Part shown: positions 25,750 through 35,072 of the stretch, in pieces
Layout of the letters: the number at the start of each line of letters is the position of its first letter
Numbering within the stretch: position 1 is the first letter of the stretch
Source of the DNA: Streptomyces asoensis
GTDB lineage: Bacteria > Actinomycetota > Actinomycetes > Streptomycetales > Streptomycetaceae
NCBI RefSeq assembly: GCF_013085465.1
Contig: NZ_CP049838.1
Location: 2,170,001 to 2,234,000, forward strand
DNA length: 64,000 bases
Direction of reading: 5' to 3'
The notes under the pieces: model-generated
Seen by the model: only the letters and a program-made list of their open reading frames with translations
What the model was told of the DNA's origin: nothing
Databases searched by the model: none
Position numbers and translations under genes: made by a program

Positions 25750-26417
25750 GATTCCTCTATCTGTGATGCGGAACTCTGTGGAGCGGGGTTCTGTGGTGCT
25801 GGGCTGTGTGGTGCCGGGTTCTTAGGTGCCGGGCTGTGCGGTGCCGGACTCTGCGCTGCCGGGTTCTGCGCTGCCGGAGGCCTCAGCGCGCCGCCGAGCA
25901 GCAGCTCGACGATCATGTGCTGGAAGTCCTTGGGGGCGCCCTTGCCGCTCTGCACCATCCAGGCGCCGGAGGCCAACAGGCCGAACAGCGCCTCGGTGAG
26001 CCAGGCGGGCGTGAGGTCGATGCGGAACTCGCCGCTCAGTTGTCCGCGCCGGAACAGGTCCGAGATCCGGTCGTCGATCCGGGTCCAGCCGTGGTGCAGT
26101 TCCTCGCCCTCGAACAGCTGGTTCTCGGTGTAGAGGAAGGCGAGCAGGCCGGCGGCCGGTTCGATCTCCTGGACGAGCCGGCGTACGGCGTCGCGCGCGG
26201 GGGCCTCGTCCAGCCGCGCCGCGTCCAGAGCGCTCTCGCACTCCGCGATACCGAGGGCCTCCAGGGCCCGCACCAGCGCGTCGCGGCCGGCGAAGTGACG
26301 GTGCAGTGTGGCCCGGCTGATCCCGGCCGCCTTGGCGACCTCGTCCATCGTCGCCGTGGATTTGCGGGTCAGCAGGGCCGCGGCAGCACGCAGCACTTGA
26401 TCACGATCGACAGCCAT
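25746..26417 (-). CDS. TetR-family repressor of the MFS exporter
   Basis: 223 residues. N-terminal TetR HTH (LLTRKSTATMDEVAKAAGISRATLHRHFAGRDALV) and a ligand-binding domain to ~175. The last ~43 residues are a Pro/Ala/Gln/Ser pentapeptide repeat (PAAQN, PAAQS, PAPHS, PAPKN...) encoded by 15-bp tandem units, absent from ordinary TetR proteins. Promoter elements place transcription start at or beside the ATG, so translation is probably leaderless. Palindromic TGAGACA sites overlap the promoter. Confidence 0.9.
   Translation of the reverse strand: MAVDRDQVLRAAAALLTRKSTATMDEVAKAAGISRATLHRHFAGRDALVRALEALGIAECESALDAARLDEAPARDAVRRLVQEIEPAAGLLAFLYTENQLFEGEELHHGWTRIDDRISDLFRRGQLSGEFRIDLTPAWLTEALFGLLASGAWMVQSGKGAPKDFQHMIVELLLGGALRPPAAQNPAAQSPAPHSPAPKNPAPHSPAPQNPAPQSSASQIEES
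25773..25877 (-). repeat. 15-bp tandem repeat in the TetR gene
   Basis: About seven units of the kind GTTCTGTGGTGCCGG (read on the + strand), encoding PAxxS/N pentapeptides at the C-terminus of the repressor. Unit number is likely to vary between strains. Confidence 0.75.
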
Positions 26418-26424
26418 GAGACAA

Positions 26425-26454
26425 GAGTAACCCAGATGAGACAGTGATGTCTCA
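26425..26454 (-). promoter_or_regulatory. TetR promoter with palindromic operator
   Basis: TGAGACA-GTGA-TGTCTCA (26437-26454) is a perfect 7-bp inverted repeat covering the -35 (GAGACA, minus strand); a further TGAGACA half-site covers the start codon (26417-26423). The -10 is TTACTC (26425-26430, minus strand). Binding would block the operon's own promoter. Confidence 0.7.
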
Positions 26455-26518
26455 CCCTGGGCGTGCGTGCATCACTCAGGCGTGCTCACTGCTCATGGCC
26501 GACGGGCCGGCGGATACC

Positions 26519-27490
26519 TCAGTGCCAGGGCAGGCTGCCGCGCCGCTCCCAGTACGCCCGCGGCTCCTCCGCCAGCCCGGCCAGCCGGTCCACCTGGTCG
26601 TCGTCGAGGTCCACGACCGCCGCGTGCAGGTTGGAGGCGAGCTGGGTGGCGGTCGCCGCGCCGGAGAGGACGACGCCGGCCCAGGGCTGCCGCAGGACGA
26701 GCGCGAGGGCGACCGCGTCGCAGCCGAGCGACGTCTGTGCCGCCACGGACTTCAGGGCGTCCGGCGCATGGGGCTGCGCGAGGCGCCCGTTGGCCATGCC
26801 CTCCTTCACGATCACCGTGAGCCCGGCGTCATGGGCCTCGGCGAGGGCGGGGCCGGCCGAGGTCTCCAGCGCGTTGTACGTCGACTGGACGGTACGGAAG
26901 AGGGGCTCGCCGTCGACCGTCACGGCGAGGGCGGCGCGGATGGCGTCGGCCTGGGCGGGGCCGCTGGTGGAGAAACCGACGGTGACGCCCTGCGCGGCAG
27001 CCTCGGCCAGCTTCGCGTGGAGTTCCTTGTCGGTGAGGGCGGGACTGTCCGGGGTCACCGAGTGGATCTGGTAGAGGTCGAGCCGGTCGCCGAGCAGTTC
27101 CGCCGTCTCGGCGCGCTGCCGTTCGTACGTCGGGAGCCCGTGGTCCTTGACCTCGTGCCGGTCGGCGTCCGTGGTCCAGTCGGCGGTGTAGGTGTAGCCC
27201 CACTTGCTGCCGACCACGATGTCGTCCACGTCGGGCCTGATCTTCAGCCAGTCGGCGAGGAACTCCTCGGAACGGCCGTAGGAGCGGGCCGCGTCGAAGT
27301 AGCGGACGCCCTGGGCGTAGGCGGCGTCGAGGAGTTCGTGGGTGCGGGCGCGCAGCGTCTCGACGCTGCGCTCCTCTCCGAGGTCGTGGTCCCGGCCGAG
27401 GTTGATGTAGCCGGGACGGCCGACGGCGGCGAGACCGAAGCCGATGTGGCAGGTGGGGGTCGTTGCGGTGGCCAGGCGGGCGAAGGGCAT
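26519..27490 (-). CDS. Aldo/keto reductase
   Basis: 323 residues. TIM-barrel AKR with the catalytic tetrad region YFDAARSYGRSEEFL (Asp, Tyr), VVGSKWGYTY (Lys) and LYQIHSV (His), and cofactor-binding GVVLSGAATATQLASNL. It reduces aldehydes or ketones with NADPH in the cytoplasm; substrate unknown. Start at ATG 27490 with GGAG upstream; the ORF extends further but without a ribosome site. Confidence 0.85.
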   Translation of the reverse strand: MPFARLATATTPTCHIGFGLAAVGRPGYINLGRDHDLGEERSVETLRARTHELLDAAYAQGVRYFDAARSYGRSEEFLADWLKIRPDVDDIVVGSKWGYTYTADWTTDADRHEVKDHGLPTYERQRAETAELLGDRLDLYQIHSVTPDSPALTDKELHAKLAEAAAQGVTVGFSTSGPAQADAIRAALAVTVDGEPLFRTVQSTYNALETSAGPALAEAHDAGLTVIVKEGMANGRLAQPHAPDALKSVAAQTSLGCDAVALALVLRQPWAGVVLSGAATATQLASNLHAAVVDLDDDQVDRLAGLAEEPRAYWERRGSLPWH

Positions 27491-27581
27491 CGCGGGCTCC
27501 GTAGGGTCGGCTCCGGTTCGGCTCCTGACCAACGTAACCCGTGACGACCTTCGCCCAAGGGCTCGGTTCGTTCGGCGCCCC

Positions 27582-27630
27582 GGCGGGTGCGGGTGCGCCG
27601 TGGGCTTGTCGCGCAGTTCCCCGCGCCCTT
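27582..27630 (+). repeat. Interspersed intergenic repeat, copy 2
   Basis: GTCGCGCAGTTCCCCGCGCC core near the right end, followed by CTTTCAGGGCGC, which can pair with GCGCCC and may act as a terminator for argH. Less complete on the left than copy 1. Confidence 0.8.
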
Positions 27631-27644
27631 TCAGGGCGCCGCGC

Positions 27645-29087
<1,443 letters not shown>

Positions 29088-29103
29088 TCACCACTGCGCT
29101 CCA

Positions 29104-29143
29104 CGACATGCATGAGTATGCAGTGCTCTGCATGATTCGTCAA
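29104..29143 (-). promoter_or_regulatory. argH promoter with ARG boxes
   Basis: Minus strand -35 TTGACG (29138-29143), 17-bp spacer, -10 CATACT (29115-29120). Within and beside it are TGCATGAGTATGCA (29109-29122) and ATGCAGAGCACTGCAT (spacer), the palindromic TGCAT-type ARG boxes bound by ArgR. Repression by arginine-loaded ArgR is expected. Confidence 0.8.
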
Positions 29144-29286
29144 TTCGACCCCGGGTGGCCGTACGGTTCCGGATCCCGAGAAGTTTTTGAAAGGAGTTTG
29201 AACGACAGCAACCGCTTACCCGTACTCACGACTGAACGCCGGCGCCGCGTTTGTACACCCACTCCTGACCCAAGTGAGGCATCCGC

Positions 29287-30180
29287 ATGTCCAGGGCTCT
29301 TCCGAAGTACAACAAGCGTCGCGTGGTGGTCATCGGCGCGGCCGTCGCTCTGGCGCTGTCCGGCGCGGTCGTCGTCAATTCCGCCCTCGCCGGGGAGTCG
29401 TCCAAGAGCAGCGGCTCCACCGACGCCAAGACGCTCGCCAGCCCCGGCACCATCTCGTGCCCGGACGTGGCCTCCCAGCTCCCCGCGATCCCCGCCTCCG
29501 CGCAGGCCGAGGTCGACCGCAACCTGGCCCTGCTCCAGACGCAGATCGACGAGGCCAACAAGCGGCTGGTCGACACCGTGGGCCAGGGCGGGGCGAACTT
29601 CGTGCAGAACGCGATCCTCGGCCCGCTGGAGGACAAGCGGGTGTCCACGATCGACCGCATCGCCATCTCGATCGGCCGCCAGGGCACCAAGCCGCAGGGC
29701 CTCGACGCGCTCGCACCGTGCGCCCTCGACGCGGGCGGCGTCGCGGACACCGGCGAGGACACCGGCGAGGACGCCGCCGCGGGCGACGAGGCCGAGGCCA
29801 CCCCCGGCGCGGAGGAGACCGCCGCCGAAGGAGCGGGCGACGGCGCGGCGGAGACGGGCGACGACACCGGCGCCGACGCGGCCGGCGTGGGCACCATCAG
29901 CTGCCCGGACGTCGCCTCGCAGCTCCCCGCGATCCCCGCCTCCGCGCAGGCCGAGGTCGACCGCAACCTGGCCCTGCTCCAGACGCAGATCGACGAGGCC
30001 AACACCCGCCTCCAGAACACGGTCGGCCAGGGTGGCGCCAACTTCGTGCAGAACGCGATCCTCGGCCCGCTGGCCGACAAGCGGGTGTCCACGATCGACC
30101 GCATCGCCATCTCGATCGGCCGCAAGGGCACCAAGCCGCAGGGCCTCGACGCCCTGGCCGCCTGCACGTTGAACAAGTGA
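29287..30180 (+). CDS. Secreted protein with a duplicated ~93-residue domain, unknown function
   Basis: 297 residues. Basic N-terminus and a hydrophobic export segment (VVVIGAAVALALSGAVVV). Two copies of the same domain (about residues 55-147 and 203-295) begin TISCPDVASQLPAIPASAQA and end in a second Cys; they differ at only about seven positions. A ~55-residue acidic linker (GEDTGEDAAAGDEAEA...) joins them. Each domain holds one Cys near each end, suggesting a disulfide. The gene is monocistronic, divergent from argH. I do not recognise the domain, and its partners or ligand cannot be stated. Confidence 0.8.
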   Translation: MSRALPKYNKRRVVVIGAAVALALSGAVVVNSALAGESSKSSGSTDAKTLASPGTISCPDVASQLPAIPASAQAEVDRNLALLQTQIDEANKRLVDTVGQGGANFVQNAILGPLEDKRVSTIDRIAISIGRQGTKPQGLDALAPCALDAGGVADTGEDTGEDAAAGDEAEATPGAEETAAEGAGDGAAETGDDTGADAAGVGTISCPDVASQLPAIPASAQAEVDRNLALLQTQIDEANTRLQNTVGQGGANFVQNAILGPLADKRVSTIDRIAISIGRKGTKPQGLDALAACTLNK

Positions 30181-30195
30181 CGTGACAGGCACGGT

Positions 30196-30227
30196 GGCCG
30201 CCCCGAGAAGCGCCGGCCGGGGCGGCC
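30196..30227 (+). terminator. Terminator after the duplicated-domain gene
   Basis: GGCCGCCCC and GGGGCGGCC form a 9-bp GC stem around a 14-nt loop, 15 bp past the stop codon. Confidence 0.7.
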
Positions 30228-30266
30228 GCTGTGGCGTGTTCACACCCCACGCATTTCGTTATTTCC

Positions 30267-30296
30267 TTAGACACACGAAAGGCTTTCCCGGATAAT
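30267..30296 (+). promoter_or_regulatory. Promoter of the PPOX-fold gene, leaderless
   Basis: TTAGAC (30267-30272), 18-bp spacer, GATAAT (30291-30296); start codon at 30305, so transcription would start at or next to the ATG. This is the best sigma-70 -10 box in the window. Confidence 0.7.
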
Positions 30297-30304
30297 CGTT
30301 AGAC

Positions 30305-30886
30305 ATGGGAAAGACCTACGAGCGCATCGACGGCAGGCTCCGCACGTTCATCGAGGAGCAGCCCCTCTTCTTCACCGCCACCGCCCCCCTGTCCGGCGAC
30401 GGCACGGTGAACCTCTCCCCCAAGGGCCTCAAGGGCTCGTTCGCCGTTCTCGACGAGCTCACCGTGGCGTATCTCGACTTCGCCGGCTCCAACGCGGAGA
30501 CCATCGCACACCTGCGGGAGAACGGCCGGATCACACTGATGTGGTGCGCCTTCCAGGGGCCGCCGAACATCGTGCGGGTGCACGGCCGCGGCGAACCCGT
30601 CTTCCGCGACGACCCCCGGTTCCCGGAGCTCCTCGCCCGCTTCGCGGACCTGGACCCGACCCCGCACGGCTTGCGCGCGATCATCGTCGTGCACGCCGAA
30701 CTCGTGCGGGACACCTGCGGGTACGCGGTGCCCTTCATGACGTACGACGAGGACCGCGAGCTGCACGCCAAGCGGTTCGCGCGGGAGGACGACGAGTCGC
30801 TCAGCGCGTACTTCGCGAAGAAGGAGTACATCGCCACGAGCATGGACGGACTGCCCGGACTGCCGTTGCCGCTGAGTCCGATTTGA
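30305..30886 (+). CDS. Pyridoxamine 5'-phosphate oxidase (PPOX)-fold flavin protein
   Basis: 193 residues. Split beta-barrel with FFTATAPLSGDGTVNLSPKG near the N-terminus, VAYLDFAGSNAETIAHLREN and ITLMWCAFQGPPNIVRVHGRGE, typical of the PPOX-type FMN-binding family. Members bind FMN, F420, haem or biliverdin, so a specific activity cannot be given. True PdxH is unlikely because the substrate-binding C-terminal motif is absent. It probably translates a leaderless mRNA. Confidence 0.85.
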   Translation: MGKTYERIDGRLRTFIEEQPLFFTATAPLSGDGTVNLSPKGLKGSFAVLDELTVAYLDFAGSNAETIAHLRENGRITLMWCAFQGPPNIVRVHGRGEPVFRDDPRFPELLARFADLDPTPHGLRAIIVVHAELVRDTCGYAVPFMTYDEDRELHAKRFAREDDESLSAYFAKKEYIATSMDGLPGLPLPLSPI

Positions 30887-30896
30887 CGTGCATATG

Positions 30897-30912
30897 CTGT
30901 CTGTACAGACAG
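30897..30912. promoter_or_regulatory. 16-bp perfect palindrome CTGTCTGTACAGACAG
   Basis: Lies 10 bp after the PPOX gene and ~115 bp before the peroxidase gene. A perfect palindrome this long is typical of a TetR- or GntR-type operator. No cognate regulator gene is adjacent. Confidence 0.5.
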
Positions 30913-30981
30913 TCAACACTTGGGCTCCTTGGGGTATTTGACGGAATTCCCCCTTCCGCCGCACTCGTCCCCTAGCGTGGC

Positions 30982-31011
30982 TCACGCCTGCGCGCTGTCG
31001 CGCAGGCGTGA
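30982..31011 (+). promoter_or_regulatory. Strong hairpin just before the peroxidase ribosome site
   Basis: TCACGCCTGCGCG pairs perfectly with CGCGCAGGCGTGA around CTGT (13-bp stem), ending 15 nt before the start codon and immediately before GGGGGAAAC. A possible ECF-type promoter (GGAATT, 17 bp, CGTC) ends at ~30970, which would put this hairpin near the very 5' end of the mRNA. Confidence 0.6.
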
Positions 31012-31026
31012 ACTCATGGGGGAAAC

Positions 31027-32727
31027 ATGTTCCGACCCGCACGCGAACCACAGAGCAAACGCCATGTCCGCTCCTCGTTCTACGTCGTAGGCGAGGGCAT
31101 CCTCGCCGAGTCCCGGGACGGCGGTCCGGTGGAGCCGCTGGCCGCCTCCACCGTGGCGGACCTGCGCAAGTTCCGCTTCTCCCGGCTGGGCCCCCGCTCC
31201 AGGCCGGCCCAGCAGCTCGACCGGAACACCCGCATCGAGCTGGCCAAGGCGATGACGGACCCCGAGCGGGACCAGCCCGACCAGCCGGGGGTCCCGTCGG
31301 GGTTCACCTATCTCGGCCAGTTCGTGGACCACGACCTCACCCTGGACGCCACCGCGGTGCGCCTGGAGGACGAGATCACGGTGCGCCAGCTCCTTCAGGG
31401 CCGCTCCCCGGCCCTCGACCTCGACTCCCTCTACGGCCTCGGGCCCGACCACCGCTTCGACCGCCGGTTCTACGAGGACGACGGGATCCGGCTGAAGTCC
31501 GGCACGACCCAGGGCATACCGAACGACCCCTCCATCGTGGGCCGCCCCCTCACCGGGTTCGACCTGCCCAGGCAGGGCTCGGGCTCGCTGAAGTCCGAGC
31601 GGCGCCGGGCGCTGATCCCGGACCCGCGCAACGACGAGAACCTGGTCGTCGCCCAGGTCCACGCCGCCTTCATCCGGTTCCACAACCGGGTGGTGGCCGA
31701 CCTGGTCGGCAAGGGCGTGTCGAGCGCGGTCCTCTTCGAGTCGGCACGCGAGACGGTCGTCAAGCACTACCAGTGGATGCTGCGCCACGACTTCCTGCGC
31801 AGGATCGTCGACCCCGAGATCGTCGAGGACGTGTTCGGCAACGGCCGCCGGGTGTTCGAGCCCTCGCCGGGCGAGTACGACCTGCCGACCATGCCGATCG
31901 AGTTCTCCGTGGCCGCCTACCGGCTGGGGCACAGCATGGTCCGCGGCCGCTACAACTGGAACCGGATCTTCGACCGGGGCCGGGGCACGCTCGAGCTCCT
32001 GTTCCAGTTCAGCGGCACCAGCGGCATCCTGTCGCCGCCTCCCGCCGACCCGGCGGACCCTGAGTCGGGCGACTTCGAGCGTCTGCCCACCAACTGGATC
32101 GCCGACTTCCGGCGGCTGTTCGCCTTCCAGGAGGCGGTGCCGGAGCGGACCGACCTCCTCGTGCCCGAGGCGCAGTTCAACCTCGCCAAGCGGATCGACA
32201 CCCTGCTGGTCGACCCGCTCGCCAACCTGCCGCTCGGCTCCTTCGGCGGACGCGGTCAGGCCAAGCCCCCGGAGGCCGAGCTGAACCTCGCCTTCCGCAA
32301 CCTCACCCGGGCCTCGATGCTGCGACTCGCCACCGGACAGCAGATGGTCGAGCACTTCATCGACCGCAAGGTCGACGTGGAACCGCTGACCGCGGCCGAC
32401 TTCGCGCAGGGCGGCGGCGCACAGCTCTCCGCCGGGCTCGCGGAAACGGTCGCCAAGCACACCCCGCTGTGGTTCTACATCCTGCGTGAGGCCGAGGTGA
32501 GGGGCGACGGCAAGCTGACCGGCGTCGGAGGCCGCATCGTCGCCGAGGTGTTCCACCGGGCCATCGAGGGCAGCCGGCACTCCATCGTGCGCGACCCGTT
32601 CTGGCGTCCGTTCCTCAGCCCGGTCGGGGAGCGCAACTCCCAGGACGTCTTCGAGATGACCGACCTGCTGCTGTACGCCTTCGAGGGACGGGCGGACCAG
32701 CTCAACCCGCTGGGTCCGGTGACCTGA
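31027..32727 (+). CDS. Animal-type haem peroxidase (peroxidase-cyclooxygenase superfamily)
   Basis: 566 residues, no signal peptide. The distal motif GQFVDHDLTL (Gln98, Asp101, His102) matches the QFVDHD of myeloperoxidase-type enzymes, where the Asp also makes an ester link to haem. A proximal histidine follows in FSVAAYRLGHSMVR (His302). PDPRNDENLVVAQVHAAFIRFHNRVV is the conserved central block (PxRNDEN...HNR). It should oxidise halides or organic substrates with H2O2. Ribosome site GGGGGA. The gene stands alone between the PPOX-fold and transpeptidase genes. Substrate and location are unknown. Confidence 0.88.
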   Translation: MFRPAREPQSKRHVRSSFYVVGEGILAESRDGGPVEPLAASTVADLRKFRFSRLGPRSRPAQQLDRNTRIELAKAMTDPERDQPDQPGVPSGFTYLGQFVDHDLTLDATAVRLEDEITVRQLLQGRSPALDLDSLYGLGPDHRFDRRFYEDDGIRLKSGTTQGIPNDPSIVGRPLTGFDLPRQGSGSLKSERRRALIPDPRNDENLVVAQVHAAFIRFHNRVVADLVGKGVSSAVLFESARETVVKHYQWMLRHDFLRRIVDPEIVEDVFGNGRRVFEPSPGEYDLPTMPIEFSVAAYRLGHSMVRGRYNWNRIFDRGRGTLELLFQFSGTSGILSPPPADPADPESGDFERLPTNWIADFRRLFAFQEAVPERTDLLVPEAQFNLAKRIDTLLVDPLANLPLGSFGGRGQAKPPEAELNLAFRNLTRASMLRLATGQQMVEHFIDRKVDVEPLTAADFAQGGGAQLSAGLAETVAKHTPLWFYILREAEVRGDGKLTGVGGRIVAEVFHRAIEGSRHSIVRDPFWRPFLSPVGERNSQDVFEMTDLLLYAFEGRADQLNPLGPVT

Positions 32728-32810
32728 GCGGCCGGTGCGGGTGGGCCGGCGCCTCGCACGGTCGGCCCACCCGGCCTGCCGGTGCCGCCACCCGCGCTTA
32801 GCGTCTGATC

Positions 32811-33518
32811 ATGCGCCCTCGTGCCGTCGCCACCGCCCTCGTCTGCGCGTCCCTCGGCCTGCTCGGTGCCGCTCCGGGCACCGGGGCCGCCAAGCCGCTG
32901 CCCGCGCGGATGGCGGACACCGGCGGCGGCACCCAGCTGATCACCGCCGTGGCCCCGAGCGCCGGTTCCACCTCGGGCACGCTCACCTGGTGGGACCTGC
33001 GGAACGGGCGGTGGGTGCCGGCCGGTTCCACGCCGGCCCGGTTCGGCGCGAAGGGCCTGGTCGAGGGCGCCTCACGCCGGCAGGGCACGAACACGACACC
33101 GACAGGCCTGTACGGCCTCCCCTACGCCTTCGGCATCCGGTCGGCGCCGCGCGGGACGTCATACGTCTACCGCCCGGTACGCCAGGGCTCCTGGTGGTGC
33201 CAGGACAACACGTCCCGCGCCTACAACCGGTGGACCGAGCCGCGTCCCGCGGACTGCCGCGCGGCCGAGTCCGAGCACCTGGTCACGTACCGCGCGCAGT
33301 ACGCGTACGCGCTGGTCATCGGCTTCAACTACGGCAAGCCGGTGCGCGGCCGCGGGGCGGGAATCTTCCTGCACGTCAACGGACGCGGGGCGACGGCCGG
33401 TTGTGTGTCGGTGCCGGCGGGGGCGATGCGGCGGCTGCTGGCGTGGGCCCGGCCGGGGAAGCGACCGCACATCGCGATCGGCACGACGGGCGGCCGGACG
33501 GCGATCACCCGGTACTGA
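32811..33518 (+). CDS. Secreted L,D-transpeptidase (YkuD domain)
   Basis: 235 residues. Signal peptide to about residue 27 (ATALVCASLGLLGAAPGTGAA). The C-terminal catalytic motif is IFLHVNGRGATAGCVSVP with His188 and Cys198, the HxxxxxxTxGC(V/I)S(V/M)P pattern of YkuD enzymes. It should form 3-3 cross-links in peptidoglycan or attach proteins, outside the membrane. There is no Ig-like lysin domain. Monocistronic. Confidence 0.9.
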   Translation: MRPRAVATALVCASLGLLGAAPGTGAAKPLPARMADTGGGTQLITAVAPSAGSTSGTLTWWDLRNGRWVPAGSTPARFGAKGLVEGASRRQGTNTTPTGLYGLPYAFGIRSAPRGTSYVYRPVRQGSWWCQDNTSRAYNRWTEPRPADCRAAESEHLVTYRAQYAYALVIGFNYGKPVRGRGAGIFLHVNGRGATAGCVSVPAGAMRRLLAWARPGKRPHIAIGTTGGRTAITRY

Positions 33519-33634
33519 GCGGCCTCGCGACGATTTCCGGTGGTCGCGTCCGGTGACGCTCTCCGCGGATCGCTGAACACTCCGCCACCGTGGCCCGTAT
33601 CTGAGGGCCAAGGGTCCGTATCCACGGAGGAACA

Positions 33635-35017
33635 GTGACCACGACGATCGCCGGCGGCCGTGCCGCCCGCCGCCAGACGATGCGCCGCATCCGCCCGCGC
33701 CGCTCCCCGGCCGTCCCGTTGCTGCTCGCCGTATGGGCGGGCGCGGCGGGTGTGCTGTGGCTGTGGTGGGCCAACACGCCGAACATCGCGGACGACAACA
33801 GCAGGATCCTCAACGCGGGACGGATCACCGGGCTGCTCGCCGGGTACCTGATGGCGCTGGTGGTGCTCCAGATGGCACGGGTGCCCGCGCTGGAGCGGCG
33901 GGTGGGCTCGGACCGGGTCGCGCGCTGGCACGCGATGAGCGGCCGGTACACGCTCTGCCTGGTCTTCGCGCATGTGTTCCTGATCATGTGGGGGTACGCG
34001 CTTCAGGCAGGCAAGACGCTGGGGGACATCGTCCAGCAGACGATCGACTCCATCAACCAGCTGCCGGACATGGGCAAGGCGGCGATCGGCACCGGTCTGT
34101 TCCTGCTCATCGGGCTGGTGTCGATCGGACCCGTGCGCCGCCGGATGCCGTACGACACCTGGTACCACATCCATCTGATGACGTACGCGGCCGTGTTCCT
34201 GACGTTCTGGCACCAGATCACCTCCGGCAACGACTTCGCGATCGAGCCGACCGCGAAGACCGTCTGGTACGCGCTGTACGGGTCGGTCACCGCGCTGGTC
34301 GTCTGGTACCGCGTCATCGTCCCGGTCCGGCTGAACCTGCGGCACCGGCTGCGCGTCGAGGCGGTCATCGAGGAGACGCCGGGCATCGTGTCGGTGCTGA
34401 TCGGCGGGCGCAAGCTGCACCGGATGGGCGCGGAGGCCGGGCAGTTCTTCCGGTGGCGGTTCATGGCGCCGGGGATGCGGTTCAGCTCCCACCCGTACTC
34501 GCTGTCGGCGGCCCCCCGTCCGGACCTCCTGCGGATCACCGTCAAGGCGATCGGCGACCACAGCGCGGCGCTGCGTGAGCTGACGCCCGGCACGAAGGTG
34601 TGGGCCGAGGGTCCGTACGGTGCGATGACGGCGTCCCGGCGCAGCCGCGGCAAGGTGCTGCTGGTGGCCGGCGGGGTCGGCATCACGCCGATGCGGGCGC
34701 TGTTCGAGACGCTGCCGGGCGGGGCCGGTGACATCACCCTCCTCTACCGGGCCAACAGCACGCAGGATCTGGCGCTGTGGGACGAGCTGGCGAAGATCGC
34801 CGACGAGCGTGGGGCGCGGCTGATGTACGCCGTCAACAGCCCCGACGGGGAGCGCCCCGACATCTCGGCGGAGTCCCTCCAGCGGAAGATCCCCGACATC
34901 GACAGCCACGACGTCTTCATGTGCGGACCCAACGGCTTCGCCCAAGGGGTGTACGAGGCGCTGCGCGGCGCCGGGGTCCCCGCCCGCCGCATCCACCACG
35001 AGTCGTTCGAGATGTGA
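33635..35017 (+). CDS. Ferric-reductase-like membrane flavocytochrome (haem b, FAD, NAD(P)H)
   Basis: 460 residues. About six transmembrane helices in residues 20-230 with two paired histidines typical of the ferric reductase-like domain (RWHAMSGRY...AHVFLIMW and YHIHLMTYAAVFLTFWHQI) that ligate two b-haems. The cytoplasmic part has an FAD motif (HPYSLSAAP), NAD(P) motif (VAGGVGITPMRALFE) and C-terminal CGPNGFAQGVYEAL. It should move electrons from NAD(P)H through FAD and haem across the membrane. GTG start with GGAGG. It precedes the FMN-binding protein by 55 bp, with ApbE following: probably one operon. Confidence 0.88.
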   Translation: MTTTIAGGRAARRQTMRRIRPRRSPAVPLLLAVWAGAAGVLWLWWANTPNIADDNSRILNAGRITGLLAGYLMALVVLQMARVPALERRVGSDRVARWHAMSGRYTLCLVFAHVFLIMWGYALQAGKTLGDIVQQTIDSINQLPDMGKAAIGTGLFLLIGLVSIGPVRRRMPYDTWYHIHLMTYAAVFLTFWHQITSGNDFAIEPTAKTVWYALYGSVTALVVWYRVIVPVRLNLRHRLRVEAVIEETPGIVSVLIGGRKLHRMGAEAGQFFRWRFMAPGMRFSSHPYSLSAAPRPDLLRITVKAIGDHSAALRELTPGTKVWAEGPYGAMTASRRSRGKVLLVAGGVGITPMRALFETLPGGAGDITLLYRANSTQDLALWDELAKIADERGARLMYAVNSPDGERPDISAESLQRKIPDIDSHDVFMCGPNGFAQGVYEALRGAGVPARRIHHESFEM

Positions 35018-35072
35018 GCGACCCGTACTCACGGGAACCTCGCCACCAACGGGAATCAGGAGCTCAGGAGAG

